59,789 bases of DNA from an uncultured Acetatifactor sp. (lineage in GTDB: Bacteria; Bacillota; Clostridia; Lachnospirales; Lachnospiraceae), in contig CAJTSE010000023.1 in NCBI GenBank assembly GCA_910578815.1, positions 2,122 through 61,910 of the forward strand, in the 5' to 3' direction. The notes below the pieces were generated by a model. It was not told the origin of the DNA and searched no databases. It was given only the letters and a program-made list of their open reading frames with translations. Made by a program: the position numbers and the translations under genes. This document shows, piece after piece, positions 35,459 to 44,832 of this stretch (positions are counted from its first letter, which is position 1; each line of letters begins with the position of its first letter).

Positions 35459-36586
35459 ATGGTGGAAAAGAAGATGGCAGGCGTATTACTGCTTTTGGCA
35501 ATGGGACTTTTTACGGGCTGCGGAAACGGAAAAGAAACGGCGGCGGGAGAGACTACGGAGATTTTTGGCAGCTGGACCATATCCCCTGCAGGAATCATGA
35601 GAGTGGACGAACATAATTATCTGCAGTTTTACAGCAGAGAATCGGGGAGTAAGGTATACCTGTGCAACCAGGCGGGCTGTTCTCATCGTGATAAAAGCTG
35701 CAGCGCATATGTAGAAAACCTGTTGACTGCTTTTTTTTATAATGACGATCTGTATTTGATCCAATCCGACAACACGCACACCAGAATCCAGAGAGCAAAC
35801 CGTTACGGGGAAAACAGGCAGCTGTTGGGAGAGGCAGAGATTTTTCCTTTGTTTTTTTCCATGCAGATTTTTGAGGGGAAATTGTATTTTATCGGCGATA
35901 AGTGGGATTTTGAGCAGGATAAAAGCAGCCAGGGACTGTATGCTTTTGATTTAAATAACGGAGAAATTGAGAAATTCCCAAATGTCGATACAGGCTATCT
36001 GATTTCAAATGTTTCGAATTTTCTGCTGACGGAGCGTTATCTTTATACGCAGTACACGGCATGTGATATTGACGTCAATGACTATTTGGATTTTAACACC
36101 GGGGACTTGCAGGGAATCGAGTGGGACAATATCATCTATACTCCGCTTTTATACCGCACGGACAGGCAGACGGGGGAGACAGAGCTGCTGCTTGAAGAAG
36201 CAGGGGCAGAGCTTACGCTTTTAGAGGCTGAAGGGGAGAGCTTTGTCGTGCGACTGGGCGACAGCATTCTGCGGTATGAGGGGAAGGAATCAGCGGATAC
36301 GTTGTATACCTATTCCGGGGATGCCGCGTATTGGCAGGTGAAATCCTTCGGTACGGGTTATCTGGTAAGTGACCTTCCGCGGACCTCGCAGTTCCGGATT
36401 TTGAAGGATTTTAAGGAGACAGGAAGCTTTGCGGATCCCGATGGGAAGGTGACTTCTTATTACGGCGCGGCGGGAGATGCGCTGTACTTTAACGGCAGCA
36501 TCGGCAATCAGGGCGTGCTTTATTCTATGGAGCAGGATGATTTTGAGGCCGGAAATTACGAGTTTCATTTGCTTGAAATTGATTGA
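35459..36586 (+). CDS. Propeller-like lipoprotein with C-x4-C-x-H-x4-C motif, cassette A
   Basis: A 375-residue lipoprotein with Cys21 in AMGLFTGC. The mature part consists of repeated four-strand units (DLYLIQSDN; GKLYFIGDKW; RYLYTQYTA), which suggests a beta-propeller. Near the front, Cys69, Cys74, His76 and Cys81 form a C-x4-C-x-H-x4-C motif, shared with the cassette B lipoprotein at 54616, that could bind metal. Start at 35459 follows AGAGGGGAAAGAT. Function unknown; position suggests a surface partner of the adjacent ABC permease. Confidence 0.7.
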   Translation: MVEKKMAGVLLLLAMGLFTGCGNGKETAAGETTEIFGSWTISPAGIMRVDEHNYLQFYSRESGSKVYLCNQAGCSHRDKSCSAYVENLLTAFFYNDDLYLIQSDNTHTRIQRANRYGENRQLLGEAEIFPLFFSMQIFEGKLYFIGDKWDFEQDKSSQGLYAFDLNNGEIEKFPNVDTGYLISNVSNFLLTERYLYTQYTACDIDVNDYLDFNTGDLQGIEWDNIIYTPLLYRTDRQTGETELLLEEAGAELTLLEAEGESFVVRLGDSILRYEGKESADTLYTYSGDAAYWQVKSFGTGYLVSDLPRTSQFRILKDFKETGSFADPDGKVTSYYGAAGDALYFNGSIGNQGVLYSMEQDDFEAGNYEFHLLEID

Positions 36587-36625
36587 TTGCGCCACAGGTT
36601 TTGGCTTGCAAAGGAGGCACGCTGC

Positions 36626-39046
36626 ATGAATACAAACAAAAGTCTGATGTGGCTTGAGGGAAAGCGAATTGCCGGGAAGGGCTGGGTACTGCTGTGCTTT
36701 TTCGCCTTTCCAGTGCTGGGGATTTTGGTGAGCGGGCTGGTACTGGAGCAATCCTTTGAGAAACAAGGCTGCAGTGTGGAGCAGTATCTGGAGGCGGCGG
36801 AAAGCTGCAGGGGCAAGGCGCTGCCGGAGGCAGCGGAGTACCTGGAAGAAAAAGCCGGAGCAGCATTAGAGGCATTGGAAGCCTGGCAGAATTACCGGAT
36901 GGGGATTCTCAGCCGGGAGGAAGCGGCAGAGGTACTAATGTCTCTGGGATATGGGGACATTACGCCGGAGGATCTGACCTTCAGAGAATTATGGGAAGAA
37001 CGGGCGAAGTACCGCTGCGTATTGGATGAAGTCCGCCTGCTTCTGCAATACGACAAGCGCATGGAGGAAATACGGCAGGGCGGCGGAGGCTTGTCCGGCA
37101 TTTCCTTTTTCAGTGGGGATGATTATGTAATACGGACCAGAGAAAAGGCCAGGAAGGATTATGCCGGGCTGAACGTGGTATTGAATTTATGGCAGCCCAA
37201 TACGGCAGTCCGGGAATTTTTGAAAAACCGGGTGATGGACTGTTTTATTTTCCTGTTTTTGATGGTGGTGGTGTTTTTACTGTATGTGGAAGAAAGGGAA
37301 AAGGGATATTTGGCGCTGACTGCTTCCACAAAGGGCGGAAGAGGGCGTTTTTATGTAAATAAGGCAGGGGCGCTTTTGGGATTTACAATGCTCACAGTCC
37401 TGATATACGAGGGTATGCTGTTGATCTGGCATATGCGCCGGCTGGGGGGTGTGGTATGGAGTGCGCCGATTCAGTCTGTTGCGGAATTTGAGATGTGCAG
37501 CCATAGCTTGTGTGTGGGCACTGCAATTCTAATGGCAGTCATTTTCAAGGGATTATCCTTCTACATTTTAATGCTTGCTTTGTCGGCCGTCGCCTGCCTG
37601 GTGCGGAAAATGCTGCCTTTTTTAGGAATCACAGCGGCAGTAAGCTTGTTGTGCGTGGTGTGGGAGCGAACGGCAAATATTAATGACAGTTTCGGATGGC
37701 TTACCTGTTTTAACCCGGTAAAACTGACAGATTCGTCAGGACTGCTTATCCGATACAGGCAGGTTTCCGTTTTCGGCAGACCGGTATCCGAGCTGCCGCT
37801 GGCGGGGATATTCATGGGGGCGCTGGCGCTTGTGTCCTTTGCGGCGGGAAGCACTTTTTATACCAAAGTTAAAAAAGGCAGAGTTGGGATAAGGTTTGCA
37901 AAAGGTTATGCGGGTGCAGAAAAAGAAAAGCGGCAATCCCGGAAGCAAAGCCAGGATAAGAAGCAGGAGGGAAGAGTACGAGCAGGGAGCAGCCGACTGC
38001 TGTGGAAAAGTCTGTTTTGGGCGGAACTGCGGAAGCTACTGCTTTCTTACGGGATGCTGCTGCCAGTCCTGGCGGTAATCCTGATCTGTGCTGCTGTCTG
38101 TTTTTATTCGGGTGGAAAGGGGCTGACACAGCAGGAACAGTTTTACCGGGACTACATGGCGGAATTAAACGGTCCGCTGACCCCGGATAAGGAGCAGATG
38201 ATCTTACAGGAGAGGGAAAGATTCCGTAACCTGGAGGCGTTTCGTGATGAATTGATTCTGCATGGGGGCGATCAGGCGCTTCTGCTGCATTATATCGAGA
38301 GCGAGATGACGAAAAAGTCAGCGTTTGACCTGGTGGAGCAGCAGTATACACGGGTACGGGAGGAAGGCGGCGTCTTTTTATATGAGACAGGCTACCTTTA
38401 CCTGTTGGGACTGAAAGAAAATGAATCGGGTCGCACGGGCGTCTTTCTGGGCATTCTGTTGATGACAATATTGCTGCCTTATTTGTCCTGGATCGAGCTT
38501 GGCGGCGGGGCAGACGAGCTGGTGCGTACCGCCAGGGGAGGGAGAGGCAGGGCGCTGCGGATACAGTATGTCGTATATTTTCTGCTTGCGGTCCTGATCC
38601 TCGGAAGCATCTGTGCGGAAGATACGGCAGTGATTCTCAGGCAGTTCGGAAGCTATGGAATGACCCAGGCGGCAGGAAATATCAGTCAGTTTAAAGGCTT
38701 ATTGTCGGGCAGCAGTATAGCGGGCTGTCTGGTACTCATTTTTGTAATACGCCTGCTGGGGACGGCATTGGCGGTGCTGCTGGCACAGGCGCTGTTGTAT
38801 TGCTGCAGAGACTATCTGAAGGCGGTTTTGCTGTGCGGAATCCTTCTGGTGCTGCCCTGTCAGCTTTTGATAAGCGGATTTTCTTTTATGAGCGGATATT
38901 TCATGAATGCTTTTTTACAGGGGGATATTTTTCTGCTGATGGTCAGCCACGGAGAAATCGGAAGCATACTGTCGGTCCTGTTTCAGACAGTGTTGTGTGT
39001 GGGAGCGGCTCTTGGAATTTTAAGAAGAGAGGTGAAACGTCGATGA
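36626..39046 (+). CDS. Double-length ABC-2-type permease, cassette A
   Basis: An 806-residue membrane protein that looks like two ABC-2 permeases joined. Each half begins with one helix and a long charged extracytoplasmic segment with a QEQFYRDYMAEL- or EQYLEAAES-like stretch, followed by about five helices (first set about residues 205-410, second about 610-800). A basic linker (near 430-460) separates the halves. The gene at 55858 has the same plan. Start at 36626 follows AAGGAGG. Stop overlaps the ATPase start by ATGA. Probably an exporter or efflux/sensing complex; substrate unknown. Confidence 0.75.
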   Translation: MNTNKSLMWLEGKRIAGKGWVLLCFFAFPVLGILVSGLVLEQSFEKQGCSVEQYLEAAESCRGKALPEAAEYLEEKAGAALEALEAWQNYRMGILSREEAAEVLMSLGYGDITPEDLTFRELWEERAKYRCVLDEVRLLLQYDKRMEEIRQGGGGLSGISFFSGDDYVIRTREKARKDYAGLNVVLNLWQPNTAVREFLKNRVMDCFIFLFLMVVVFLLYVEEREKGYLALTASTKGGRGRFYVNKAGALLGFTMLTVLIYEGMLLIWHMRRLGGVVWSAPIQSVAEFEMCSHSLCVGTAILMAVIFKGLSFYILMLALSAVACLVRKMLPFLGITAAVSLLCVVWERTANINDSFGWLTCFNPVKLTDSSGLLIRYRQVSVFGRPVSELPLAGIFMGALALVSFAAGSTFYTKVKKGRVGIRFAKGYAGAEKEKRQSRKQSQDKKQEGRVRAGSSRLLWKSLFWAELRKLLLSYGMLLPVLAVILICAAVCFYSGGKGLTQQEQFYRDYMAELNGPLTPDKEQMILQERERFRNLEAFRDELILHGGDQALLLHYIESEMTKKSAFDLVEQQYTRVREEGGVFLYETGYLYLLGLKENESGRTGVFLGILLMTILLPYLSWIELGGGADELVRTARGGRGRALRIQYVVYFLLAVLILGSICAEDTAVILRQFGSYGMTQAAGNISQFKGLLSGSSIAGCLVLIFVIRLLGTALAVLLAQALLYCCRDYLKAVLLCGILLVLPCQLLISGFSFMSGYFMNAFLQGDIFLLMVSHGEIGSILSVLFQTVLCVGAALGILRREVKRR

Positions 39047-39822
39047 AGCTGGCACTGGAACATGTAACCTTTGGATACGGGAAAACCCAGGTGATCAAAG
39101 ATATGAATCTGGAGCTGACGCCGGGGGTATATGGGCTGTTAGGGCCGAACGGAGCGGGAAAGAGTACCCTGATCTCACTGCTTGTTACAAACCGGATTCC
39201 GGACAGCGGAAGGATCCTTTGGAACGGCCGGGAGATCAGCGGGGAGGGCGCCGCATACCGGGGAGTGCTGGGCTTCAAGCCCCAGCAGCAGAGTATTTAC
39301 CCGGAGCTGCGGGTCAGAGAATTTTTATATTATATGGCGGATTTAAAAGAAGTACCGGGAAAGGAACAGGAAAATGCAATCGACGAGCTGCTTAGGCGTC
39401 TGAATCTGGAGCGGCATCAGCATAAAAGAATGAAGGCTCTTTCCGGCGGAATGCTGCAAAGAGCCTTGCTGGCACAGGCGCTCCTGGGCGATCCTTCTTT
39501 GATTATTTTAGACGAGCCTACGGCAGGCTTAGACCCCATGGAGCGGATTAATATGCGGAAGCTGATCGGGGAGCTGTCAGGCAACAGAATTGTGCTGCTG
39601 GCAACCCACATTATTGAAGATATTGCCACGATTGCAAAGGAAATTCTGTTTATGAATCATGGAAAGATTCTGCTTCGTGGCGATCTGAAAGTGCTTGAGG
39701 AATATTATGAGGCCGGAAGAAGGGAGGGCAGGATGACAGGCGTGGAGATGCAGGATGAGATCATGATTCTGGAGAATCTGTATTATGATCTGTTCCACGA
39801 GGCATCATGCAGCCTGATGTAA
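39043..39822 (+). CDS. ABC-2 exporter ATPase, cassette A
   Basis: A 259-residue ATPase of the BcrA/NatA-like export group. Walker A is GLLGPNGAGKSTLIS near residue 34-45, Q-loop LGFKPQQQSIYPEL, signature LSGGMLQRALLAQAL, Walker B LIILDEPTAGLDP, H-loop LATHIIED. Residues 30-80 are very close to the ATPase at 57794 (GRILWNGREI in both). Translation is coupled to the permease by an ATGA overlap. The nucleotide-binding subunit for the double permease just upstream. Confidence 0.9.
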   Translation: MKLALEHVTFGYGKTQVIKDMNLELTPGVYGLLGPNGAGKSTLISLLVTNRIPDSGRILWNGREISGEGAAYRGVLGFKPQQQSIYPELRVREFLYYMADLKEVPGKEQENAIDELLRRLNLERHQHKRMKALSGGMLQRALLAQALLGDPSLIILDEPTAGLDPMERINMRKLIGELSGNRIVLLATHIIEDIATIAKEILFMNHGKILLRGDLKVLEEYYEAGRREGRMTGVEMQDEIMILENLYYDLFHEASCSLM

Positions 39823-39877
39823 CCTGACGGCAGGCTGCACTGTCTGTAACGGGTAAAATACTGAAATTTTCATTTGA

Positions 39878-39906
39878 TTGACATAGACTATCGGCAATGA
39901 TATACT
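39878..39906 (+). promoter_or_regulatory. Promoter of the GH51 operon
   Basis: A near-consensus promoter: TTGACA (39878-39883), 17-base spacer, TATACT (39901-39906). A stem with one bulged base (CCGA-AAAATG/CATTTT-G-TCGG, 39911-39941) would sit at the 5' end of the RNA. Confidence 0.65.
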
Positions 39907-39956
39907 GATTCCGAAAAATGTGCAATTACTCATTTTGTCGGAATGGAGACATCACA

Positions 39957-40097
39957 TTGGAGATCAAAAGAGACGCTTATTTAGTTCAGTTTCTTATCTT
40001 TTTTTCAATATTTTTCACAATTGCTTTTGGAACAGGGAATGAGAGAAAACAGTTTGAATATTTGAGGGAAAGAGATAAATTGTGTTTGGTGGAATGA
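39957..40097 (+). CDS. Small single-helix membrane ORF upstream of GH51
   Basis: A 46-residue frame starting with TTG at 39957 behind GGAG (8 bases). It encodes a hydrophobic helix (YLVQFLIFFSIFFTIAFGTG) and a charged C-tail ending in LCLVE. Its TGA overlaps the ATG of the GH51 gene (ATGA at 40094-40097), which suggests translational coupling. Not recognised; could be a leader peptide or a real small membrane protein. The ribosome binding site and overlap are seen; expression is inferred. Confidence 0.4.
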   Translation: MEIKRDAYLVQFLIFFSIFFTIAFGTGNERKQFEYLRERDKLCLVE

Positions 40098-43036
40098 AGC
40101 GTTATTTACAGATTTCATGCAGTCTGCTCTGTGCGGTTATGCTGGTTGTGACGGGCTGCGGCGGCCCGCAGGAAGAGGCGGACGTTCCGGCGGAGAATAC
40201 CGGGAACTCCGCGGAGAACGGGCAAGGCGGCGCGGAGATACCAGGCGGGAGAGGCACGGAGGACGCGGAAGTACCGGGCGGGAAAGAGCCGGAAACGGCC
40301 GGAAATAAGGCGGAAGGTTTTGGCGCAGAAGGTTCAGGAGACTCAGAAGGCGGTGCGAAAACAGATGCTCCGGCGGAGCCGGTGATCTACGGGGAGCCGG
40401 GGCAGCTTGCGGCCTATGATCCGGACCGGGCGCACTTTGGCTTGAAGATTCAGGCAGATGAAGAGGTCCATGAGATCAGCGACATGCTTTACGGGATCTT
40501 TTTTGAGGACATCAACTTTGCCGCGGATGGTGGTCTGTATGCGGAAATGGTGCAGAATCGTTCCTTTGAATTCACTTCTTTGGCCCAGGGAAACGAAAAA
40601 CATGCTTGGCGGGATGTGGGAGAGATTACGGCAAATGTGGTGACTGACGATCCGGAGGGGGCATTAAACTGTAATAATACAAATTACATGGTGCTGACTA
40701 ACAGTGTTCCGGATACGCTGGCAGGAATTGCAAACGGAGGATTTCTGGAAGGCATGGCGGTGGAAGCCGGCAAGAGCTACCGCTGTTCTCTATGGGCAAA
40801 GGGACTGGAGGGCTATGACGGGGAGCTGCGGCTGGCGATTACCAAGGACGGGGAAAGCATAGGTGAGGCCGTGATCTCAAGGCTGACCGGGGAATGGCAG
40901 CAATATCAGGTCCTGCTGGAGCCTGTGTGTTCGGCTGCTCAGAACGTGGAGCTGCAGCTGACTATCGGGTCCGGCAGCGTGGCGGTGGACATGGTTTCCC
41001 TGTTTCCCACAGACACTTACAAGGGTAGAGAAAACGGACTGCGTGCGGATCTGGCGGAGAAGCTGGAGGCCCTGCAACCGAAGTTTTTGCGGTTTCCCGG
41101 AGGCTGTGTGGTGGAGGGTGTGAGCCTGGAGCTTGCCTATGACTGGAAGGATTCCATCGGTGTGGACCGGGAGGGAGAGCCCATGTATTTCAACGGCACT
41201 TATGGGGACGTGGCGGCCAGAAAGCAGGGACAGAATATTTGGACCAATGAGAATACCTCCAACGACCGCTATCCATCGTATATGAGCTATGGACTGGGAT
41301 TTTATGAGTTTTTTCTGCTGGCGGAGGATTTAGGTGCGGTGGGCGTGCCTGTGGTCAACTGCGGGCTGTGCTGTCAGGGGCAGAGCAACGGCAGGGGAAA
41401 GGCGGTGGGGACACCGGAATTTCAGGAGTATATTCAGGATGCCCTGGATCTGGTGGAATTCTGCCGGGGCGGAGCGGATACCAAATGGGGAAAAGTCCGC
41501 GCGGCCATGGGCCATGAAGAGCCTTTTGCTCTGAAATACATAGGTATCGGCAATGAGCAGTGGGGAGCGGATTTCTTTGCCCATTATGAGGCTTTTGTGG
41601 AGGCCTTTGCCCAGGCGAGGCATGAAAATCCGGAAATGTATGGGGACATTGAGCTGATGTTTACGGCGGGGGTGGACGACGGCGACAGCGGCGCGGATTA
41701 CATGGCGGCCTACAGGGAAGCGTCCCGTTATCTTGCGGAACACCCTGAGCTGACGGTGGATGAATTTGCAGGTGCCATTGATCATCATTATTATAATGCG
41801 CCTAACTGGTTCCTGGAACATACGGATTACTATGACGAGGCAAATTACAGCAGAGATGTTGATGCCATGACGGATACCCGTTTCGGAGGCGGGATGAAGG
41901 TGTTTTTAGGGGAATATGCGGCTCAGTCCAATACCTTAAAGGCAGCACTTGCGGAGGCAGCGTATATGACGGGGCTGGAGCGCAATGGGGATGTGGTGGT
42001 GATGGCGGCTTATGCCCCGCTTTTTGGCAACATTACCGCTACTCACTGGGCGCCGGACCTGATCTGGTTTAACAATCATCAGGTCACGCCTTCCATCAAT
42101 TATTATATCCAGCAGATTTTTTCGAGAAATGCGGGGACCACATTGTTGTCCTCAGAACTTACCGGAGCGGAAGAGCCTGCGGAGGGCCTGCACGGGGCTG
42201 TGGGCCTGGGCACCTGGAACACCAGAGCAGCATTTTCCGATTTGAAGGTGGTTGACAATGAAACGGGAGAGGTCCTGGGGGAGGATGATTTCAGCGAAGA
42301 CGATTTCGCGGAGAACTGGATCAATGTGTCCGACGGCAGGTGGAAAACGGAAGAGGGCAGGCTGATCCAGAGCAATTCCAGCACCAACACGGCACGTTAT
42401 TTTAACATCGGCACTGCCGCTTATTTTGGCAGCGCCGACTGGAAAAATTATACCATGACAGTCACCGCCAGAAAGGACGGGGGCTCAGAGGGCTTTTTGA
42501 TTCCCTTCGCCGTACAGGATACGAACAATAATTTTTTCTGGAATATCGGCGGCTGGAACAATACGGTATCCTGCTTACAGCAGGTCAGCGACGGCGCAAA
42601 ATCGGACCGGGTTTCCGGAACGGTGAAAGACTGTGTGATCAAAAACGGGCAGGAGTATCAGCTGAAGCTGGTGGTAACGGAAGGTAATGTAAAGTGCTAT
42701 ATTGACGACGAATTATACATAGACTACAATATCAGCGAAAAGATACGTTACGAAAGCTATCAGGTGGTAAGTACCGACGATACCGGGGATATTATTATCA
42801 AGCTGGTAAATGTCACCGGCCAGGCCAGGACCTTTGCCATAGATATAGCAGGTGCGGGGGCGCTTGCGGATACCGCGGCAGTGGAGCAGGCGGCGGGAGA
42901 CAGCCTGACGGATGACAATATTCTGGGCCGGGAAGAGGCGGTAACGCTTAAAATATCAGAGCTTTCCGGTATTACGGAGCAGTTTAATTATACGGTGCCG
43001 GAATATTCCGTGACGGTGCTGAGGATCGGCAGGTAG
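40094..43036 (+). CDS. Surface-anchored GH51 alpha-L-arabinofuranosidase
   Basis: A 980-residue lipoprotein with Cys22 in LVVTGC and a long Glu/Gly-rich linker. The catalytic part has GIFFEDINFAADGGLYAEMVQN near the N-terminus, the acid/base Glu in YIGIGNEQWG near 487 and the nucleophile Glu in FLGEYAAQ near 607, as in GH51 arabinofuranosidases. A carbohydrate-binding insert lies between about 170 and 310. A lectin-like or LamG-like module follows residue 715, before the C-terminal beta domain. Start at 40094 is preferred for the ATGA overlap; a GTG at 40082 is also possible. Most GH51 are cytosolic, so surface display is notable. Confidence 0.85.
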   Translation: MKRYLQISCSLLCAVMLVVTGCGGPQEEADVPAENTGNSAENGQGGAEIPGGRGTEDAEVPGGKEPETAGNKAEGFGAEGSGDSEGGAKTDAPAEPVIYGEPGQLAAYDPDRAHFGLKIQADEEVHEISDMLYGIFFEDINFAADGGLYAEMVQNRSFEFTSLAQGNEKHAWRDVGEITANVVTDDPEGALNCNNTNYMVLTNSVPDTLAGIANGGFLEGMAVEAGKSYRCSLWAKGLEGYDGELRLAITKDGESIGEAVISRLTGEWQQYQVLLEPVCSAAQNVELQLTIGSGSVAVDMVSLFPTDTYKGRENGLRADLAEKLEALQPKFLRFPGGCVVEGVSLELAYDWKDSIGVDREGEPMYFNGTYGDVAARKQGQNIWTNENTSNDRYPSYMSYGLGFYEFFLLAEDLGAVGVPVVNCGLCCQGQSNGRGKAVGTPEFQEYIQDALDLVEFCRGGADTKWGKVRAAMGHEEPFALKYIGIGNEQWGADFFAHYEAFVEAFAQARHENPEMYGDIELMFTAGVDDGDSGADYMAAYREASRYLAEHPELTVDEFAGAIDHHYYNAPNWFLEHTDYYDEANYSRDVDAMTDTRFGGGMKVFLGEYAAQSNTLKAALAEAAYMTGLERNGDVVVMAAYAPLFGNITATHWAPDLIWFNNHQVTPSINYYIQQIFSRNAGTTLLSSELTGAEEPAEGLHGAVGLGTWNTRAAFSDLKVVDNETGEVLGEDDFSEDDFAENWINVSDGRWKTEEGRLIQSNSSTNTARYFNIGTAAYFGSADWKNYTMTVTARKDGGSEGFLIPFAVQDTNNNFFWNIGGWNNTVSCLQQVSDGAKSDRVSGTVKDCVIKNGQEYQLKLVVTEGNVKCYIDDELYIDYNISEKIRYESYQVVSTDDTGDIIIKLVNVTGQARTFAIDIAGAGALADTAAVEQAAGDSLTDDNILGREEAVTLKISELSGITEQFNYTVPEYSVTVLRIGR

Positions 43037-43120
43037 TGTGAAGAGAAGTTCTAATGCTCACCAGCACAAAGCCTGATTCTCAGGCTTGGCTGTTTCGCAA
43101 ATAACTTCTATACTTCACAC
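43036..43120. repeat. Large nested hairpin after GH51
   Basis: GTGTGAAG-AGAAGTT (43036-43050) pairs with AACTTCT-ATA-CTTCACAC (43103-43120). Inside is a second stem, AAGCCTGA-TTC-TCAGGCTT (43069-43087). No long T run follows. Confidence 0.65.
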
Positions 43121-43192
43121 CGAAGAATGCCTGAAATGCGGCATTCTACATCAGAATTTGAGTCGCGGCAGGGTAGCGACATGGAGGTTAGT

Positions 43193-43978
43193 ATGATAAA
43201 AGCAGTTTGGATTTTGCTGGGAATTATAGCGGTGCTGCTGGGGATGGCTCTAATTTACATTTTGTTTCTGCTGGTGTGTGATCTGCTGGTGGATCCGAAA
43301 AAGGAATACGATCATTGCGACCGGTTTTATTTTAGGGTTTTGAACAGCGCGGCCTTCTGCAGTTTCATCCTAGCCCGGTTGAAAATCCGGCTGGAGGGAG
43401 CGGAAAAGGTGCCCTGGGATCAGCGCTTTTTACTGGTGAGCAATCATTGCTCCAATTTTGATCCGATCATTACCTGGTATCTGCTGAGAAAAAATAATAT
43501 TGCCTTTGTGTCAAAGCAGGAAAATTTTAAGGTGCCTCTGTTTGGGAGGATGATTCGGAAGTGTGCCTTTTTGGAGATAGACAGAAAGGATCCCAAGGAG
43601 TCCGTGCGGACACTGATGAAGGCCGCAGATTTGATCAAACGGAATGATGCCTCCGTGGGGGTTTATCCAGAGGGCACCCGGAACAGGACGCCGGAAAAAG
43701 GTCTGCTTCCCTTTCATAACGGTGTGTTTAAGATTGCTCAGATGGCGAAAGCGCCGGTGGTGGTGGCAGCGCTGCACGGAACAAATTTAATTCATAAGCA
43801 TTATCCCTGGCGGCGCACAAAAATCTGCCTGGAGATACTGGAGGTGATACCGCCCGAAGAAATTACAGGTGTGCGGACCGCGGAGATCGGAGAGCGGGTG
43901 GCGAAGCTGCTGGCGCCGGTAAACGGAGTTCATTCGGGGATGACTGTCGTGGGCAGTGAGTCAGACAGCCGTTTTTAA
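43193..43978 (+). CDS. plsC: 1-acyl-glycerol-3-phosphate acyltransferase
   Basis: A 261-residue membrane-associated acyltransferase. An N-terminal helix (about 3-30) is followed by the NHxxxxD motif, NHCSNFD (Asn84-Asp90), and the second motif YPEGTRNRT (Tyr158-Thr166), both diagnostic for PlsC. It adds the second acyl chain to lysophosphatidic acid in phospholipid synthesis. Start at 43193 follows GGAGGT; in-frame ATGs at 43127 and 43181 precede that site. Stands alone between the GH51 gene and the helical protein. Confidence 0.88.
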   Translation: MIKAVWILLGIIAVLLGMALIYILFLLVCDLLVDPKKEYDHCDRFYFRVLNSAAFCSFILARLKIRLEGAEKVPWDQRFLLVSNHCSNFDPIITWYLLRKNNIAFVSKQENFKVPLFGRMIRKCAFLEIDRKDPKESVRTLMKAADLIKRNDASVGVYPEGTRNRTPEKGLLPFHNGVFKIAQMAKAPVVVAALHGTNLIHKHYPWRRTKICLEILEVIPPEEITGVRTAEIGERVAKLLAPVNGVHSGMTVVGSESDSRF

Positions 43979-44109
43979 ATCCATAAATTTTCCATAAATT
44001 GGTTGTTGGCAGCCGCGACGGCGCGTTTGAAATATTCTCTGTCGGGAGATACTTATTTACAAGGGAGGTAATTCCTCTAATGTAAACGTTCTCAAAATGG
44101 AGGTATTTT

Positions 44110-44541
44110 ATGGAAGACGATACAATTAAGCTCCTGCGGGAGTGTAACGCGGGGATCAAGATGGGAGTGTCCACCTTAGACGACGTGATGGAACATGTGC
44201 AGGAGGATTCTCTGCGCAATCTGCTGGCAAAGAGCAAGGCGACGCATACGCGGCTGGGGAATACGACTCACGAGTATTTGAAGGAATATCACGATACGGG
44301 CAAGGAGCCGGCCATGATGGCAAAGGTGATGTCCAAAATGAAGACCAATATGAAGCTGGATGATGAAGGCCCGGACAGCACCGTGGCCGAGTTGGTGACG
44401 GACGGCTGCAATATGGGGATCAAAAGCATTTACCGCTATATCAACCAATATCCGGCAGCCGAGGATAAGGTCAAGAAGCTTGCAAAGCAGGTGGCTGAGG
44501 CAGAAGAAACCCTGGTGAAGGATTTGCGGGCGTACCTGTGA
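44110..44541 (+). CDS. Hypothetical four-helix (ferritin-like DUF) protein
   Basis: A 143-residue all-helical protein. The helix pattern (TIKLLRECNAGIKMGVSTLDDV, LRNLLAKSKATHTRLGN, a Met/Lys-rich middle helix, and IYRYINQYPAAEDKVKKLAKQV) resembles DUF2383/ferritin-like four-helix bundles of unknown function. Its His and Glu positions do not form a clear di-iron site. GGAGGTATTTT precedes the ATG. It lies upstream of the riboswitch-controlled exchanger but has a separate unit. Confidence 0.65.
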   Translation: MEDDTIKLLRECNAGIKMGVSTLDDVMEHVQEDSLRNLLAKSKATHTRLGNTTHEYLKEYHDTGKEPAMMAKVMSKMKTNMKLDDEGPDSTVAELVTDGCNMGIKSIYRYINQYPAAEDKVKKLAKQVAEAEETLVKDLRAYL

Positions 44542-44634
44542 TGGCACCCGGCGGCAGGCCTGTCCGGGCAAGTAACAGTTCAACCTTTCCGGCAAGCAGA
44601 TAACAGGCGGCAGCCGTCCTTTTCCAAATAGTAT

Positions 44635-44662
44635 TTGACAAATATTTCAAAAACTGTATACT
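44635..44662 (+). promoter_or_regulatory. Promoter of the exchanger riboswitch transcript
   Basis: TTGACA (44635-44640), 16-base spacer, TATACT (44657-44662). Transcription would begin just before the aptamer at 44671. Confidence 0.7.
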
Positions 44663-44670
44663 GGAATCAT

Positions 44671-44768
44671 AAAGGGAGTAGCTGGCATGGAAGGATTCCA
44701 TGTTTACTCTGCCGTCAGTACGATCCTTTCAGGATCCGGCTTTGTAATGAAATGGCGAGACTTTACTG
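44671..44768 (+). ncRNA. yybP-ykoY manganese riboswitch
   Basis: The conserved 5' segment AAAGGGAGTAGCTGGC (44671), the central GCCGTCAGTACGATC with a CCTTTCAGG loop, and the 3' segment GGCGAGACTTTACT (44754-44767) fit the yybP-ykoY aptamer, which binds Mn2+ and usually turns on Mn2+ exporters. It lies between a vegetative promoter and the cation exchanger gene, in the right orientation. Downstream stem AAAAGCG/CGCTTTT with T run (44773-44796) is the likely terminator of the expression platform. Confidence 0.85.
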
Positions 44769-44772
44769 TTAT

Positions 44773-44796
44773 AAAAGCGGTAAGGCCTCGCTTTTT
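44773..44796 (+). terminator. Riboswitch expression-platform terminator
   Basis: Stem AAAAGCG with CGCTTTT and a trailing T run, just after the aptamer and 37 bases before the exchanger start. Confidence 0.6.
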
Positions 44797-44832
44797 GTAC
44801 TTTACCGGAAAATCTTAGAAAGGGGTACTTTT

